Source: Xanthomonas nasturtii
GTDB taxonomy: Bacteria; Pseudomonadota; Gammaproteobacteria; Xanthomonadales; Xanthomonadaceae
Direction: 5' to 3'
Assembly: GCF_001660815.1 (NCBI RefSeq)
Contig: NZ_LYMI01000023.1
Span: 124,001-188,000, forward strand
DNA: 64,000 bases
In this document: piece by piece, positions 18,162 through 28,476 of the stretch
How the letters are laid out: each line of letters starts with the position of its first letter
How positions within the stretch are numbered: position 1 is the first letter of the stretch
Translations under genes and position numbers: made by a program
Notes under the pieces: model-generated
Told to the model about the DNA's origin: nothing
Seen by the model: the letters and a program-made list of their open reading frames with translations, nothing else
Databases searched by the model: none

Positions 18162-19796
18162 ATGCGTGAACTGAACTCTCTTGCCGCCGTGCTGATGGCA
18201 GCTTGCCTGCTGGTCGGCTGCGCACCGCGTCGTCCTGGCGAGGTGCCGGCGCTGGTGCATGCGCCCGATGCGCGTGCCGAGGTGGTGCAGACCGCAACCG
18301 GCCCGGTGCGTGGCGTTACCAGTGCGCAAGGCCGGGCATTTTTGGGCGTGCCGTTTGCAGCGCCGCCGGTGGGCGCACTGCGCTTCCGCGCGCCGCAACC
18401 GTTGGCCGCATGGAGCCAGGTCCGCGATGCCACCCAGGCCGGGCCCGCCTGCTTGCCGCGCTATCGGTTCGGACAGAAGCATGTTTCCGAAGATTGCCTC
18501 ACGCTCAATGTCTACGCGCCGCCCGGCCCCGTACCTGCGCATCCACGCGCGGTGATGGTGTGGATCTATGGTGGCGCGCTGGAGCTGGGCAGCAATGTCG
18601 ACTACGACCTGAACGCGTTGGCCGCGCGGCAGGACGTCATCGTGGTGGCGCCCAATTACCGGCTGGGTGTGTTCGGGTTCTCCGCGCATCCAGGTCTGCG
18701 TGGCGAAGGCGAAGGCGCGTATGCATTGCTCGACCAGCAGGCGGCCTTGCGCTGGGTGCAACGCAATATCGCAGCGTTCGGCGGCGACGCGCACAACGTC
18801 ACCGTGTTCGGCGAATCGGCCGGTGCGTGGAGCATCTGTTATCAACTTGCCTCGCCCAGTGCCGCCGGCTTGTTTCAACGCGCCATCCTGCAAAGCGGCA
18901 GTTGCCTGGCGAGCGATTCCAGCGTGCCGCAGCGCGAAGCAGAAAGCGGCGGCGTGCGTATGGCGCAGAGCGTGGGCTGCGCGCAGACCAGCGATATCGC
19001 CGCCTGCCTGCGCGCGCTTCCTGCCGACACGCTGGCCGATGCAAAACCACAACGACGCGGGCTCACCGGCAGCAATGCGTGGGCACCGATGTCCGGTGGT
19101 GAGGTGATGCCGCTGCCGCCAGCGGCCGCGATTGCCAGCGGCCAGCATGCGCAGGTGCCGGTACTGATCGGCAACAATCGCGACGAGGGACGTTTGTTTG
19201 CGCAGCTGCTGTCCTACATCGGCAAGCTCAACTTGCGCAGCGGCTATGCAGCGCGCGTGCAGCGCATGCATGCCTCGCCCGGCCCGATCCTTACGCAGTA
19301 CGCCGATGTGGCTGCGCAATCGCGCTGGGAGGCATTCGCCGATATCGTCACCGATGGTGGCTTCGCCTGTCCCACGCGTCGGCTCGGGCAGGCCTTGCGT
19401 ACCCATGCGCCGGTGTACGCGTACGAGTTCGACGACCCGCAGGCACCGTATGGCCTGTTGCGCCTGCCGTTTTCGCACGCTTTGGGTGCCTTTCATGCCT
19501 CCGAACTGGTGTATCTGTTTCAGCGCCCGTGGGTGCTCAGCGGCGATGCGCAGTTCAGTCCGGCGCAACAGGCGCTTGCCAATACGCTGCAGGATTACTG
19601 GGGTGCGTTTGCGCGCACCGGGGATCCCAATGGCGGTCAGCGGCCGCAGTGGCCGCGCTTCGACGGCGATTCACCGCTGACGCTGTCGCCGCACAGGATC
19701 GGCGCAACGCCGGACTTCGTGCAGCGTCATCGTTGCGCGTTCTGGGATGCGCATGCAGACACTGCGGCAACATCGCTGCCGCCATCGTCGCACTGA
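18162..19796 (+). CDS. Type B carboxylesterase, lipoprotein
   Basis: An alpha/beta-hydrolase of 544 residues from the cholinesterase/para-nitrobenzyl esterase family. The first 20 residues form a lipoprotein signal ending LLVGC, so it is probably anchored in the envelope. Family landmarks in order: GRAFLGVPFAAPPVGALRF; SEDCLTLNVY with its disulfide Cys; the oxyanion-hole region WIYGGALELGS; the nucleophile elbow FGESAGAWS; and a catalytic His candidate in the C-terminal third (SHALGAFHASELVYLF). The substrate is unknown; ester scavenging or detoxification are options. It sits 60 bases upstream of an aldo/keto reductase on the same strand and may be co-transcribed with it. Confidence 0.9.
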   Translation: MRELNSLAAVLMAACLLVGCAPRRPGEVPALVHAPDARAEVVQTATGPVRGVTSAQGRAFLGVPFAAPPVGALRFRAPQPLAAWSQVRDATQAGPACLPRYRFGQKHVSEDCLTLNVYAPPGPVPAHPRAVMVWIYGGALELGSNVDYDLNALAARQDVIVVAPNYRLGVFGFSAHPGLRGEGEGAYALLDQQAALRWVQRNIAAFGGDAHNVTVFGESAGAWSICYQLASPSAAGLFQRAILQSGSCLASDSSVPQREAESGGVRMAQSVGCAQTSDIAACLRALPADTLADAKPQRRGLTGSNAWAPMSGGEVMPLPPAAAIASGQHAQVPVLIGNNRDEGRLFAQLLSYIGKLNLRSGYAARVQRMHASPGPILTQYADVAAQSRWEAFADIVTDGGFACPTRRLGQALRTHAPVYAYEFDDPQAPYGLLRLPFSHALGAFHASELVYLFQRPWVLSGDAQFSPAQQALANTLQDYWGAFARTGDPNGGQRPQWPRFDGDSPLTLSPHRIGATPDFVQRHRCAFWDAHADTAATSLPPSSH

Positions 19797-19855
19797 CGCG
19801 GCGACATCGGTACGACGCAGCCGTCACTTTCATTCCAACGCGACAGGAGCCAGCC

Positions 19856-20710
19856 ATGTCCGAAGCCTCTCCATCCACCTGCGCGCAAGTACGCCTGCGC
19901 AATGGGCGCAGCGTGTCGGCATTAGGGTTGGGCTCCTGGAACCTGGGCCAGGGCCGGCACGCACCGCAGCAGGAAATCGAAGCGCTGCAGCTCGGGCAGC
20001 AATTGGGCATGCAGCTGATCGACACCGCCGAGATGTATGGCAATGGCCGCTCGGAACAACTGATCGGCCAGGCCATCAGCAGCGCGCAGCCGCCCTACAT
20101 GGTCTCCAAGGTGTTGCCCAGCAATGCCAGCGCACGCGGGATTGCGCGTGCCTGCGAAGCCAGCCTGCAACGGCTGGGGGTGAGGACGATGGACCTGTAC
20201 CTGCTGCACTGGCGCGGCGGCAGCAACCTGGCCGAGGTGGTGGATGCGTTCGAAGCGCTGCGCGACGCCGGCAAGATCCGCGATTGGGGCGTGTCGAACT
20301 TCGATGTCGATGACATGGAAGAGTTGTGGGCGATCGACGGCGGCTCGCATTGCCTGGTCAACCAGGTGCTGTATCACGCTGGCAGCCGCGGCATCGAATT
20401 CGATCTGTTGCCGTGGTGCGCCGCGCACGACGTGACGGTGATGGCGTATTCGCCGCTTGGCAGCCGCGCGTTGCTGGATCACCCGGTCCTGCACGTCATC
20501 GGCCAGCGCCGCGGTGTAGCGGCAACGGCAGTGGCGCTTGCGTGGGCCATCCGCAGCGGCAGTGTCATCGCCATTCCCGAATCCGGAACGCCTGCACATG
20601 TGCGTGCCAACGCCGCCGCGTGCACGCTGCAGCTGCATGCAGAAGATCTTGCAGAGCTCGATCACGCCTTCGCGCCACCCACGCGCAAGCAGCCACTGGA
20701 TCTGCTCTAA
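19856..20710 (+). CDS. Aldo/keto reductase
   Basis: A cytoplasmic NADPH-dependent oxidoreductase of 284 residues with a TIM-barrel fold. The catalytic tetrad is visible: Asp and Tyr in IDTAEMYGNGRSE, Lys in YMVSKVLPS, and His in DLYLLHWRGG. The SNFDV segment and the C-terminal cofactor site (VIAIPESGTPAHVRAN) are also present. The ATG at 19856 follows a good ACAGGAG ribosome-binding site. It is closest to bacterial 2,5-diketo-gluconate-reductase/YeaE-like AKRs; the physiological carbonyl substrate is not evident. Probably in an operon with the preceding esterase. Confidence 0.93.
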   Translation: MSEASPSTCAQVRLRNGRSVSALGLGSWNLGQGRHAPQQEIEALQLGQQLGMQLIDTAEMYGNGRSEQLIGQAISSAQPPYMVSKVLPSNASARGIARACEASLQRLGVRTMDLYLLHWRGGSNLAEVVDAFEALRDAGKIRDWGVSNFDVDDMEELWAIDGGSHCLVNQVLYHAGSRGIEFDLLPWCAAHDVTVMAYSPLGSRALLDHPVLHVIGQRRGVAATAVALAWAIRSGSVIAIPESGTPAHVRANAAACTLQLHAEDLAELDHAFAPPTRKQPLDLL

Positions 20711-21055
20711 GAGCGGCGGACAAAGCGAGCGTGCTCGCTGCTTGCGGGCGCGCTCGGTGTTCGGTTCGGTGCGGCATGCACCACTCAACCACTGCGGCTC
20801 CTCCGCACGCTAGCATCCACTTGTACAGTGCTCACGACGTTTCGTCGTCGATCTGACAGCGCAATGGTCGCGTCCGCTGTTATGCAGCAACACGGCAACG
20901 CGCCTTGCGTGACCGATGCAGGATGCAAGTGCCACACAGTGCGATGTTCGCTGCACATGTGAGTATTCGTTCGCATGCAGACACATGCAATTAACAGCGC
21001 CACTCCCAGGCTTTATTGCTCAGCCCGCATCCCAGCCCGCCAGAGTGGAGTCCCC
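20711..21055. other. Intergenic region upstream of katE
   Basis: About 345 bases without a gene. It contains a 7-bp hairpin AGCGAGC-GT-GCTCGCT (20726-20741), possibly terminating the reductase gene, and a short ACGACG-TTT-CGTCGT hairpin near 20832. The katE promoter must lie here, but I could not assign hexamers or an OxyR site with confidence. Confidence 0.4.
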
Positions 21056-23164
21056 ATGGCCAAGTCCCCCAGTAAATCCGCGCAGGCTCATGCCGTCGCA
21101 CCTGCAAGCGCCACATCCAATGAGTCGCGCGGCACTGGCGATGAGTTGCACCAGAAGGCCGGCGGTAGCCATCCGCAACTGACCACCAACCAGGGCATCC
21201 CGGTTGGCGACAACCAGAACTCCCTGCGCGCAACGCCACGCGGACCGACGTTGCTGGAAGATTTCATCCTGCGCGAAAAAATCACCCACTTCGATCACGA
21301 GCGCATCCCCGAACGCATCGTGCATGCACGTGGCAGTGCCGCGCACGGCTATTTCGAGCTGACCAAGTCGTTGAGCCAATACACCACCGCCAAGATCTTT
21401 ACCGAGGTCGGCGAAAAAACCCCGTTGTTCACGCGTTTTTCCACGGTCGCCGGTGGCGCCGGCTCGGTGGACACGCCGCGCGATGTGCGCGGGTTCGCGG
21501 TGAAGTTCTACACCAAGGAAGGCAATTGGGATCTGGTTGGCAACAACATCCCGGTGTTCTTCATCCAGGACGCGATGAAGTTCCCTGACCTGATTCATGC
21601 GGTGAAAATGGAGCCGGACCGCGGCTTCCCGCAGGCCGCCAGTGCGCACGACACCTTCTGGGACTTCATCTCGCTGACGCCCGAATCGATGCACATGATC
21701 ATGTGGGCGATGAGCGACCGCACCATCCCGCGCTCGCTGCGCATGATCGAAGGCTTCGGCATCCATAGTTTTCGTTTTCTCAACGAAAACGGCGACAGCA
21801 CCTTCGTCAAGTTCCACTGGCGCCCCAAGCTGGGCCTGCAGTCCACCATCTGGGACGAAGCGGTCAAGATTGCCGGTGCCGACCAGGATTTTCACCGTCG
21901 CGATCTGTTCGAAGCAATTCAGAACGGCGACTTCCCGGAATGGGAACTGGGCGTGCAGTTGTTCACAGAGGCGCAGGCTGAGGCATTCCCCTTCGATCAT
22001 CTCGATTCGACCAAAGTCATTCCCGAAGAGTTGGTGCCATTGCAGATCGTCGGACGCATGGTGCTCGACCGCTGGCCGGATAACTTCTTTGCGGAAACCG
22101 AACAGGTTGCATACTGCCCGGCCAACATCGTGCCCGGCATCGATTTCAGCAACGACCCACTGCTGCAGGGCCGCCTGTTCTCGTATCTGGATACGCAGCT
22201 AAGCCGTCTGGGCGGTCCGAATTTCCACCAGATTCCGATCAACGCACCCAAGTGCCCGTTCGCCAACAATCAGCGCGACGGTCATATGCAGATGGGCGTG
22301 CCAAAGGGACGTGTTGCTTACGAACCCAGCTCGCTGCAGGCCGATGCGCCACGTGAGGCGCTGCGTGGATTTCCCAGCCATGCGACCCCGGCCGAAGAAG
22401 GTGCCAAGGGCCGCGTGCGTGCAGAGAGCTTTGCCGATCATTACAGCCAGGCACGGCTGTTCTTCCGCAGCCAGACCGCGCCGGAACAGGCACATATTGC
22501 GTCGGCATTGGTGTTTGAACTGTCGAAGGTGGAAACCGCACATGTGCGCGAAGCCATCGTGGGTCATCTGCGACACATCGACCCGGAGTTGGCGCAGCGT
22601 GTGGCCGATGGCATGGGCATGACCACCCTGCCGCCGGCACCTCCTGCAGCGGTTGCGCCCACCGACCTGCCGCTGTCGCCTGCCTTGCAGGTCATCGGCA
22701 AGATGAAAGACACCTTGAAGGGACGCACGGTCGGCATCCTGATTCACGATGGTTCGGATGCAGCGGCGATCAAGGCCGTGCGCAAGGCGGCAGAAGCTGC
22801 TGGCGCCACGGTCAAGATCGTCGCGCCCAAGCTGGGCGGCGCCAAGCTCAGCGACGGCAAGCAGCTGGCTGCCGATGGGCAGCTGGCAGGCACGCCTTCG
22901 GTGGTGTTCGATGCGGTGGCAGTGCTGCTGTCGTCGGAAGCAGCGAAGTTGCTGACACGCGAATCGGCGGCACTGGATTTCGTGAGCTTTGCCTGGGCGC
23001 ATCTGAAGGCGATTGCGTTCGACGATGGCGCGCAATTGCTGCTGAAGGCAGGCAATGTCGGCAAGGATGCGGGCGTGGTCCCCGCGGCCGACACCACGGC
23101 ATTCGTTAGCGCAGCAAAGACACGCCAATGGGCACGCGAGCCGAAGGTGCGCATGCTGGCGTAA
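21056..23164 (+). CDS. katE: Monofunctional large-subunit catalase (HPII type)
   Basis: A 702-residue catalase that dismutates hydrogen peroxide. The haem-catalase core shows the distal His in [16 protein letters not shown], the Asn in [12 protein letters not shown], and the proximal haem Tyr in LFSYLDTQ. The size and the C-terminal 150-residue flavodoxin/DJ-1-like domain ([20 protein letters not shown]) identify the HPII/KatE clade, not small-subunit catalases. The first 60 residues are a hydrophilic extension typical of the clade. The start [10 protein letters not shown] at 21056 follows GAGTGGAG; upstream in-frame codons lack coding character. It stands as a single gene, divergent from no recognised regulator. 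Confidence 0.96.
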   Translation: MAKSPSKSAQAHAVAPASATSNESRGTGDELHQKAGGSHPQLTTNQGIPVGDNQNSLRATPRGPTLLEDFILREKITHFDHERIPERIVHARGSAAHGYFELTKSLSQYTTAKIFTEVGEKTPLFTRFSTVAGGAGSVDTPRDVRGFAVKFYTKEGNWDLVGNNIPVFFIQDAMKFPDLIHAVKMEPDRGFPQAASAHDTFWDFISLTPESMHMIMWAMSDRTIPRSLRMIEGFGIHSFRFLNENGDSTFVKFHWRPKLGLQSTIWDEAVKIAGADQDFHRRDLFEAIQNGDFPEWELGVQLFTEAQAEAFPFDHLDSTKVIPEELVPLQIVGRMVLDRWPDNFFAETEQVAYCPANIVPGIDFSNDPLLQGRLFSYLDTQLSRLGGPNFHQIPINAPKCPFANNQRDGHMQMGVPKGRVAYEPSSLQADAPREALRGFPSHATPAEEGAKGRVRAESFADHYSQARLFFRSQTAPEQAHIASALVFELSKVETAHVREAIVGHLRHIDPELAQRVADGMGMTTLPPAPPAAVAPTDLPLSPALQVIGKMKDTLKGRTVGILIHDGSDAAAIKAVRKAAEAAGATVKIVAPKLGGAKLSDGKQLAADGQLAGTPSVVFDAVAVLLSSEAAKLLTRESAALDFVSFAWAHLKAIAFDDGAQLLLKAGNVGKDAGVVPAADTTAFVSAAKTRQWAREPKVRMLA

Positions 23165-23500
23165 TCACACCTGGTTAGCGACTGAAGACTTGGGCGCGGG
23201 CGACTTTTCATGGGTCGTTTTGCGCCCAAGTTGTTTATGCAGGTAGCGATGAAGGTGCCGTAGCTAAGATGACGAGCTAGCTGTTGCTTACGTGACTAGC
23301 CGTTATTTACGTGAACCAAGAGCCACCCGCATTCGACCGACGGCGCTTGGTGTTAGCCAACAATGCGACGACGTGAATGCTGGTTGTCGTGGGTTGATTG
23401 GCGCAGTTCGCGAGATGCTGTGCACAGCGATGGGTCTGCGGTTTGGCTGCAGGGCCCTTGCCCGCCCACCATCGCGGGACACGCTGCAGGCAGCTACTTT
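23165..23500. other. Intergenic region between katE and the AraC-type gene
   Basis: About 336 bases between convergent genes. The last 60 bases hold a partial copy of the REP-like element found again at 56.3 kb. Nothing else recognisable. Confidence 0.5.
23430..23485. repeat. Partial REP-like element (copy 1)
   Basis: This stretch matches, with a few substitutions, the reverse complement of 56413-56465: GGCCCTTGCCCGCCCACC followed by TCGCGGGACACGC. Only one outer arm is present; the central hairpin and second arm are missing. Confidence 0.7.
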
Positions 23501-24226
23501 CTACAACGCTTGGCCAGGAAACTGCTGGGCATTCGCCAACGCACGATACTCGCGTGGCGTCATGCCCACCGCCTGCTTGAATTGCCGCGCAAATGCGCTT
23601 TGGTCGCTGAAGCCGCAAGCGTGGCCGATTTCGGTAAGGCTCTTGTTTCCGTGCAGCAGATGCATCGCCATCTGCAGGCGCAGCTTGGCCAGCACTTGTT
23701 GCGGCGTCAGCTGGAACACCTTGCGGAAGGAGCGCTGCAGTTTGGACATCGAAAATCCGGTGATCTCCACCAGCGCCTGCATGCGCACGTTTTGCGCGTA
23801 GTTGGCGTTGAGATACGCCAGTGCAAGCCGCAGCTTTTCGTACTGCGATTCGTGCCCGTCCTGGGGGCCCAGATCGCGCGAGATGCCGATGATGCCCTGC
23901 ACCTTGCCATCCACCAGCAGCGGCCGCTTGCAGGTGAGGCACCAGCCAGGCTCGCGGTTGGCGAACAGATGCAGCTCCAGCAGGTTGTCGATCACCTCGC
24001 CGGCCAGCACCTGCTCGTCCTGATTGGCGTAGTTGGCGCCCAGGCCACTTGGATAGACCTCGGCGACACGCTTGCCGATCAAGTCCTTGCGCTGCTTCAG
24101 CCCCAAGCGCCGCAGCATGGTCTGGTTGACGTGGGTGTAGCGGCCCTCGCGATCCTTGACGAAGAACAACACGTCCGGCACCGCATCGAACAACGCTTCC
24201 AGATCGGCAGGATCGATGCTCTTCAT
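23501..24226 (-). CDS. AraC-family transcriptional regulator with PAS sensor domain
   Basis: About 241 residues. An N-terminal PAS domain (residues 6-120: FDAVPDVLFFVKDREGRYTHVN, then GIIGISRDL) precedes a C-terminal AraC helix-turn-helix pair with FSMSKLQRSFRKVF (first HTH) and the AraC signature SLTEIGHACGFSDQSAFARQFK plus GMTPREYR. A ligand or redox cue sensed by the PAS domain probably governs DNA binding; no cofactor residues can be assigned. The start MKSIDPADLE at 24226 begins the PAS domain properly; a longer frame from 24307 adds no domain. Its stop codon falls beside a REP-like fragment. Target genes unknown; convergent with katE. Confidence 0.88.
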   Translation of the reverse strand: MKSIDPADLEALFDAVPDVLFFVKDREGRYTHVNQTMLRRLGLKQRKDLIGKRVAEVYPSGLGANYANQDEQVLAGEVIDNLLELHLFANREPGWCLTCKRPLLVDGKVQGIIGISRDLGPQDGHESQYEKLRLALAYLNANYAQNVRMQALVEITGFSMSKLQRSFRKVFQLTPQQVLAKLRLQMAMHLLHGNKSLTEIGHACGFSDQSAFARQFKQAVGMTPREYRALANAQQFPGQAL

Positions 24227-24358
24227 GCGAGAGGATTCATGCAGTGCCAGGGACTCGGGGCCAGGAGTGGCGCAGCGGTGCAGCAACGCACCGGCGTCTG
24301 CACACACCGGGTGCGCAGCGTCATGATACGCCGCGCCTATCGCACAGCTTGCAGGCGC

Positions 24359-24844
24359 TCAGCGCGGCTGTTCGGCCACCGTGCCGGCGACTGCAGCCGG
24401 AGCCTCCTTCGGGGCGTCGATCGACGCGCTGGTGGCGCCCATGCGATCGGCCGGCGTCCGCCGCGCTGTCCAGGCCTGCACGACTGCGGCCCCCGCTTGC
24501 GACCCCACCTGCACGCGCAGACGTGCGCCAGCGGTGGACGCTACAAATTCGATTTCGCAGTCGCCCGCGGCCATGCAGCTGTCCGCTGCCAGGCGGTCGA
24601 CCGGCTGCCAGCCCTGCTCGGCAATCGCCTGCGAGAACGCGCGGTAGCTCATGCCCGGCTTGAGCGTCGCCGGCAACGGCACCAGCAGCTCGCTGTTGGC
24701 GGCGTCTGTGGCATTGGCAATGGCGGGCGCAGCGGTCACCGGCGCATGTACAGGCGCAGCCGCCGCAGGCCGCGGTGCGGCGCTCCAGGCAGGGCTGAAG
24801 ATCAGGGCAAGCCCGAGGAAGGCGGGGCGGACGAACGTGCGCAT
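24359..24844 (-). CDS. Secreted hypothetical protein, 161 residues
   Basis: No family recognised. The start at 24844 gives a clear Sec signal peptide (MRTFVRPAFLGLALIFSPAW, cleavage near SAA). The mature part starts with an Ala/Pro-rich linker, then a globular segment PGMSYRAFSQAIAEQGWQPVD with two Cys (DSCMAAGDCE), which could form a periplasmic disulfide. The tail is Ala-rich and poorly conserved-looking. It lies 130 bases upstream of the PAS-AraC gene on the same strand. Function unknown. Confidence 0.75.
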   Translation of the reverse strand: MRTFVRPAFLGLALIFSPAWSAAPRPAAAAPVHAPVTAAPAIANATDAANSELLVPLPATLKPGMSYRAFSQAIAEQGWQPVDRLAADSCMAAGDCEIEFVASTAGARLRVQVGSQAGAAVVQAWTARRTPADRMGATSASIDAPKEAPAAVAGTVAEQPR

Positions 24845-25296
24845 GCGAAAGACCCTTGCGATCCTGGCAGGGATTGGAAAAGTTAAGGAAGCGCTATTTT
24901 GACATGCCGACATGACGACGGGGCGATGGTGCCCGCCCGCGATCAGCAGCCATTTCATCGCCGGTTATCCAACAGCGAGCAGCAAGCGCACTCGACTGCG
25001 AACATATCGGCGGCACAACGTATTGCTTGAGCGAGCGCTGCAACACCCCATATTTCCAGCTCTCTAACAACGGCCAACACACGTAACAGGCAGTCGTCAG
25101 GAGAGTGTAGACGGTGCGCAGGCACCGAGTGGACACGTGGGACATGCCGCACCTAGCCCCGGGCCGCGCCGGCCCGGCGGTGAGTGCCGGCATCGTGTCA
25201 GCTGCTCTGACGCGACACCACGCATTCCCTGGCAATACGCAGTGGCCGGCTCTTCGATCGCCAGCCGCACTCGCCTGCTGCAGGCTACCGCGACAC
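24845..25296. other. Intergenic region, no gene seen
   Basis: About 450 bases between two minus-strand genes. Frames here lack ribosome-binding sites and family resemblance. It ends at a strong terminator for the downstream-facing S9 peptidase gene. Confidence 0.5.
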
Positions 25297-25342
25297 AAAA
25301 AAAACCGGCACGCCGCGGCAAGGCGGCATGCCGGTTTTTTTT
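25297..25342 (-). terminator. Strong bidirectional rho-independent terminator
   Basis: A8 (25297-25304) followed by a CCGGCACGCCG stem, short loop, its near-perfect complement and T8 (25335-25342). It ends 6 bases before the S9 peptidase stop and can act on both strands. Confidence 0.93.
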
Positions 25343-25348
25343 GAAGGT

Positions 25349-27484
25349 TTACTGGCCGATGTGCTGCTTCAGCCAGCCATTGACCGTGTCGTGCCACAGG
25401 ATGCTGTTGTCCGGCTTGAGCACCCAGTGGTTCTCGTCCGGGAAGTACAGGAACTTGGAGTCGATGCCCTTGCGCTGCAGCGCAGTGAATGCGGCCAGGC
25501 CCTGCTCGACCGGGATGCGGAAATCCTGCTGGCCGTGGATGACCAGCATCGGCACCTTCCACTTGTCCACGTGCAACACCGGGTTGAACTTCTCGTAGCC
25601 GGCCGGGTTCTGCCACGGCGTGCCGCCGTTTTCCCACTCGCTGAACCACAGTTCCTCGGTGGCGTAGCCCATGGTGCGGTTGTCGAACACACCGTCGTGG
25701 TCGACCAGGCACTTCCATGGGTGGTTCCCATCTTTGTCAAGCCACGTCCCCGCCATCCAGTAGACCATGTAGCCGCCGTAACTGGCGCCCAATGCGCAGG
25801 CCTTGTCGCCATTGAGGAAGCCGTACTGCTTCTGCGCGGCGGCCCAGCCCTTTTGCAGGTCTTCCAGCGGGCGGTCGCCCCAATGCTGGCTGATGGCGTC
25901 AGTGAATTCCTGGCCGTAGCCGGTGGAGCCGTGGAAGTCGATCATGACCACCGCATAGCCCTGCCCGGCGTAGGTCTGCGGGTTCCAGCGGTTGCTCCAG
26001 CCATTGCCGAAGCTGCCCTGCGGGCCGCCGTGGATCAGGAACGCCACCGGGTAGGTTTTGCCTTCCTGGTAGTTGTACGGCTTGACCACATAGCCGTGCA
26101 CCGTGTCGTTGTTCCAGCCCTTGAACTGGAACTGCTCGTAGTCGCCGAACTGCACCTGCGGCAGCAGCTCGCCGGCGCTCTGGGTGATCGCCCGCAGACC
26201 CTGGCCCTGCACGTCGCTCACGAAGATTTGGTCGCCGCTCTTGAGCGAGCTACGCGTAAACGCCAAGGTGTTACCGGCCAGCGTCGGTGCATGCACGCTG
26301 CCCTCGCCCACCAGCTTGGTCGCTTCGCCACTGGCGATGTCGATCTTGAACAACGGGTGCTCGCCCAGATTGTCGGCGCTGGTGTAGAGGCTGCTGCCGT
26401 CATCGCTCAGCACGATCTCGCCGGCCGAACGATCCCACTTCGGCGCAATCTCGCGCGTCTTGCCGCTGGCCACGTCCATCGCCATCAGGCCGAAGCGGTC
26501 GGCCTCGAAGCCGGGGCGCTTCATGGCGCGGTAGTACAGCGTCTTGCCGTCGGTGCTGAACACCGGGCCGGCGTCCCAGGCCGGGTTGGCCGCGGTGAGA
26601 TTGACCGGCGCCGACTTGCCGGCCGCATCCAGGCGATACAGATCGAAGTTGGTCTGCCACGGCTCGTCGTTGCCGGTGGGCTTGCCAGCCGCCTTGCCGT
26701 TCTTGCCGGCTTCCGGGCCATGCGGCTGCGGAATGCGCACGCTGGCCACCACGCTGCTGCCGTCCGGCGACCAGGTGTAATCGTCGTTGCCACCGAACGG
26801 TTTGGAGGGCGCATCGCCGGCCAGGGTGGCGCTGATTGCCGAGGCACCGGCCACCGCCTTGGCGCCGGCTGCGGGCAATCCCGCCACGAACAAGGTATTG
26901 CGGCGGCCATCGTTCCAGGTGTCCCAGTGACGCACGAACAGCTGGTCGTACACCACGCCGCTGGCCTTGGCGTCCTTGACGCTGGCCAGCTTTTTCTTGG
27001 TGCACGCCAGATCCGAGCCGCAGTCCTGGAACACGCCGGCGCTGAAGACGATGCGCTTGCCATCGGGCGAGAGCTTGTAGCTGTCCACGTCCACCGCAAA
27101 CGCGGTGAGCTGCTGCGGGGTGCCGCCAGCCAACGGCTGCGCATAGAGCTGCTGGCTGCCGGACTTGCTGCTGAGGAAGTACACCGCCTTGCCATCCGGC
27201 GACAGCGCCGGGCTGTTGACGTTCCAGCCTTCGGGCGTGAGTAGCTTGGGCGGCGACAGATCGCGGGTGCGCAGATTGCGTACCCACAGGCTGGTGGCCG
27301 GCTTGCCATTGGCGGTCTTGGCCTGGCGCTTGGCGAACAGCACCACGCTGCCATCCGGGCTGAGCGTGGGCGAGGAGACCCGGTCCAGCGCCACCATGTC
27401 GCGCACGTCGAAACCGCGCGCAGCGGCAAGGCTTGGCAAGGCGGCCAGCAAACACAAGGGCAATACGGCGTGACGCAGCTTCAT
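25349..27484 (-). CDS. S9-family prolyl oligopeptidase/acylaminoacyl peptidase, secreted
   Basis: A serine peptidase of about 711 residues. A Sec signal peptide (MKLRHAVLPLCLLAALPSLA) is followed by an N-terminal beta-propeller built from WD40/TolB-like PD40 repeats (SPTLSPDGSVVLF, SPALSPDGKAVYF, WSPDGSSVV). The C-terminal alpha/beta-hydrolase domain has the oxyanion region HGGPQGSFGNGWSN, nucleophile Ser in GASYGGYMVYW and catalytic His in FPDENHWVLK. The family cleaves short peptides, often after Pro or acylated residues. The start at 27484 has GGAG seven bases upstream; an in-frame ATG six bases earlier is possible. Single gene with its own terminator. Extracytoplasmic peptide degradation is the likely role. 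Confidence 0.93.
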   Translation of the reverse strand: MKLRHAVLPLCLLAALPSLAAARGFDVRDMVALDRVSSPTLSPDGSVVLFAKRQAKTANGKPATSLWVRNLRTRDLSPPKLLTPEGWNVNSPALSPDGKAVYFLSSKSGSQQLYAQPLAGGTPQQLTAFAVDVDSYKLSPDGKRIVFSAGVFQDCGSDLACTKKKLASVKDAKASGVVYDQLFVRHWDTWNDGRRNTLFVAGLPAAGAKAVAGASAISATLAGDAPSKPFGGNDDYTWSPDGSSVVASVRIPQPHGPEAGKNGKAAGKPTGNDEPWQTNFDLYRLDAAGKSAPVNLTAANPAWDAGPVFSTDGKTLYYRAMKRPGFEADRFGLMAMDVASGKTREIAPKWDRSAGEIVLSDDGSSLYTSADNLGEHPLFKIDIASGEATKLVGEGSVHAPTLAGNTLAFTRSSLKSGDQIFVSDVQGQGLRAITQSAGELLPQVQFGDYEQFQFKGWNNDTVHGYVVKPYNYQEGKTYPVAFLIHGGPQGSFGNGWSNRWNPQTYAGQGYAVVMIDFHGSTGYGQEFTDAISQHWGDRPLEDLQKGWAAAQKQYGFLNGDKACALGASYGGYMVYWMAGTWLDKDGNHPWKCLVDHDGVFDNRTMGYATEELWFSEWENGGTPWQNPAGYEKFNPVLHVDKWKVPMLVIHGQQDFRIPVEQGLAAFTALQRKGIDSKFLYFPDENHWVLKPDNSILWHDTVNGWLKQHIGQ

Positions 27485-27630
27485 CGACATCTCCGGCAAC
27501 GGCAAAACGTCGATGGTAGGCGTTGCTGCGGCGCACGCGCAAAGGCAGGACGTCATGCGGCGTGAAAGGGTGCGGCACGCCGTCGCGCGCCATGCCCATG
27601 CCGCCTATGGGCGGCACGGGCGGCAGCGCA

Positions 27631-28476
27631 TCAGAAGCGGTGCGACATGCCCACATACACCTGCGCGTCCGGGGTGCGCTCGTTGAGGCCGAAGTTGGTG
27701 CCCACGTCCAGCTGCAACAGCGGGTTGATCAGATACGCAGCGGCGATATCGGCCGAATATTGTTCGATGGTTTGAGCAGGGTCGCGGTTGATCGAGGACC
27801 ACACCTCCACCGCCATCGACAGCTTCGGCGTGAGCGGATGAGCCAGGTTGATCGCATTGATCACTGCGATGTGCTTGCCGCTACCTTCGCTGTCGGCCAA
27901 CCAGTCCATCTCCGGGCCGAAGGTCAACGAGAAGCTGTTGGGCAACGCAAAGTTGATCGGCAGAGCGACGCCGCCTTCCCACTCGTCGTTGCCCAGGCCG
28001 GTGCGGGCGGTCGGCGCCTTGACGAACGGCAGTACCGCCACGGTGGCGGTGTCGCTTTCGTAGAAACGCGCCTTCATGCGCAGATAGATATCGCCACCGC
28101 CGCTCAGGCTGCTGCGTGCGCCGGTGGTGCGATCGGTGGTCTTGACCTGCAGCTGTGGCGCCCAGTTGAGCTGCAGATCGATGCGGTCGCTGACGCCGTA
28201 CTTGAGCGTGGGATTGGTAAACACCGAGGTTTCGATGCGTGTGCCGGGCTGGCTGTCGCGTGTATAGCTGCCGATGTCGGTTTCCAGCTGCCAGGCGCCG
28301 GTCGGCACGGTACAGGTGGAATTGGCCCTGGTCGGCCGGTCGGTGCAGAGCGCCGCTTCGGTGGCGTCTTGCGCCTGCGCTTGCGTGGCCAGGCCGCACA
28401 GCATGCCGGCCACGGCGATGGTCAGCAGCGAGATGCGGCGTGCGCGGGAAGAAGAACCGGAAATAACAGTCAGCAT
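27631..28476 (-). CDS. Outer-membrane transporter-like protein (Phenol_MetA_deg family)
   Basis: A secreted protein of about 281 residues that looks like an outer-membrane beta-barrel. After a basic N-terminus and signal peptide (ISLLTIAVAGMLCGLATQAQ), the mature protein has CTDRPTRANSTC, VPTGAWQLETDIGSY and alternating amphipathic strands, ending in VGMSHRF with the C-terminal Phe required for barrel insertion. It resembles the transporter proteins of the MetA-pathway/phenol degradation family, whose true role is poorly known. The ATG at 28476 follows GGAG eight bases upstream. It is 146 bases upstream of the S9 peptidase gene, same strand. No neighbouring catabolic genes support a specific solute. 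Confidence 0.8.
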   Translation of the reverse strand: MLTVISGSSSRARRISLLTIAVAGMLCGLATQAQAQDATEAALCTDRPTRANSTCTVPTGAWQLETDIGSYTRDSQPGTRIETSVFTNPTLKYGVSDRIDLQLNWAPQLQVKTTDRTTGARSSLSGGGDIYLRMKARFYESDTATVAVLPFVKAPTARTGLGNDEWEGGVALPINFALPNSFSLTFGPEMDWLADSEGSGKHIAVINAINLAHPLTPKLSMAVEVWSSINRDPAQTIEQYSADIAAAYLINPLLQLDVGTNFGLNERTPDAQVYVGMSHRF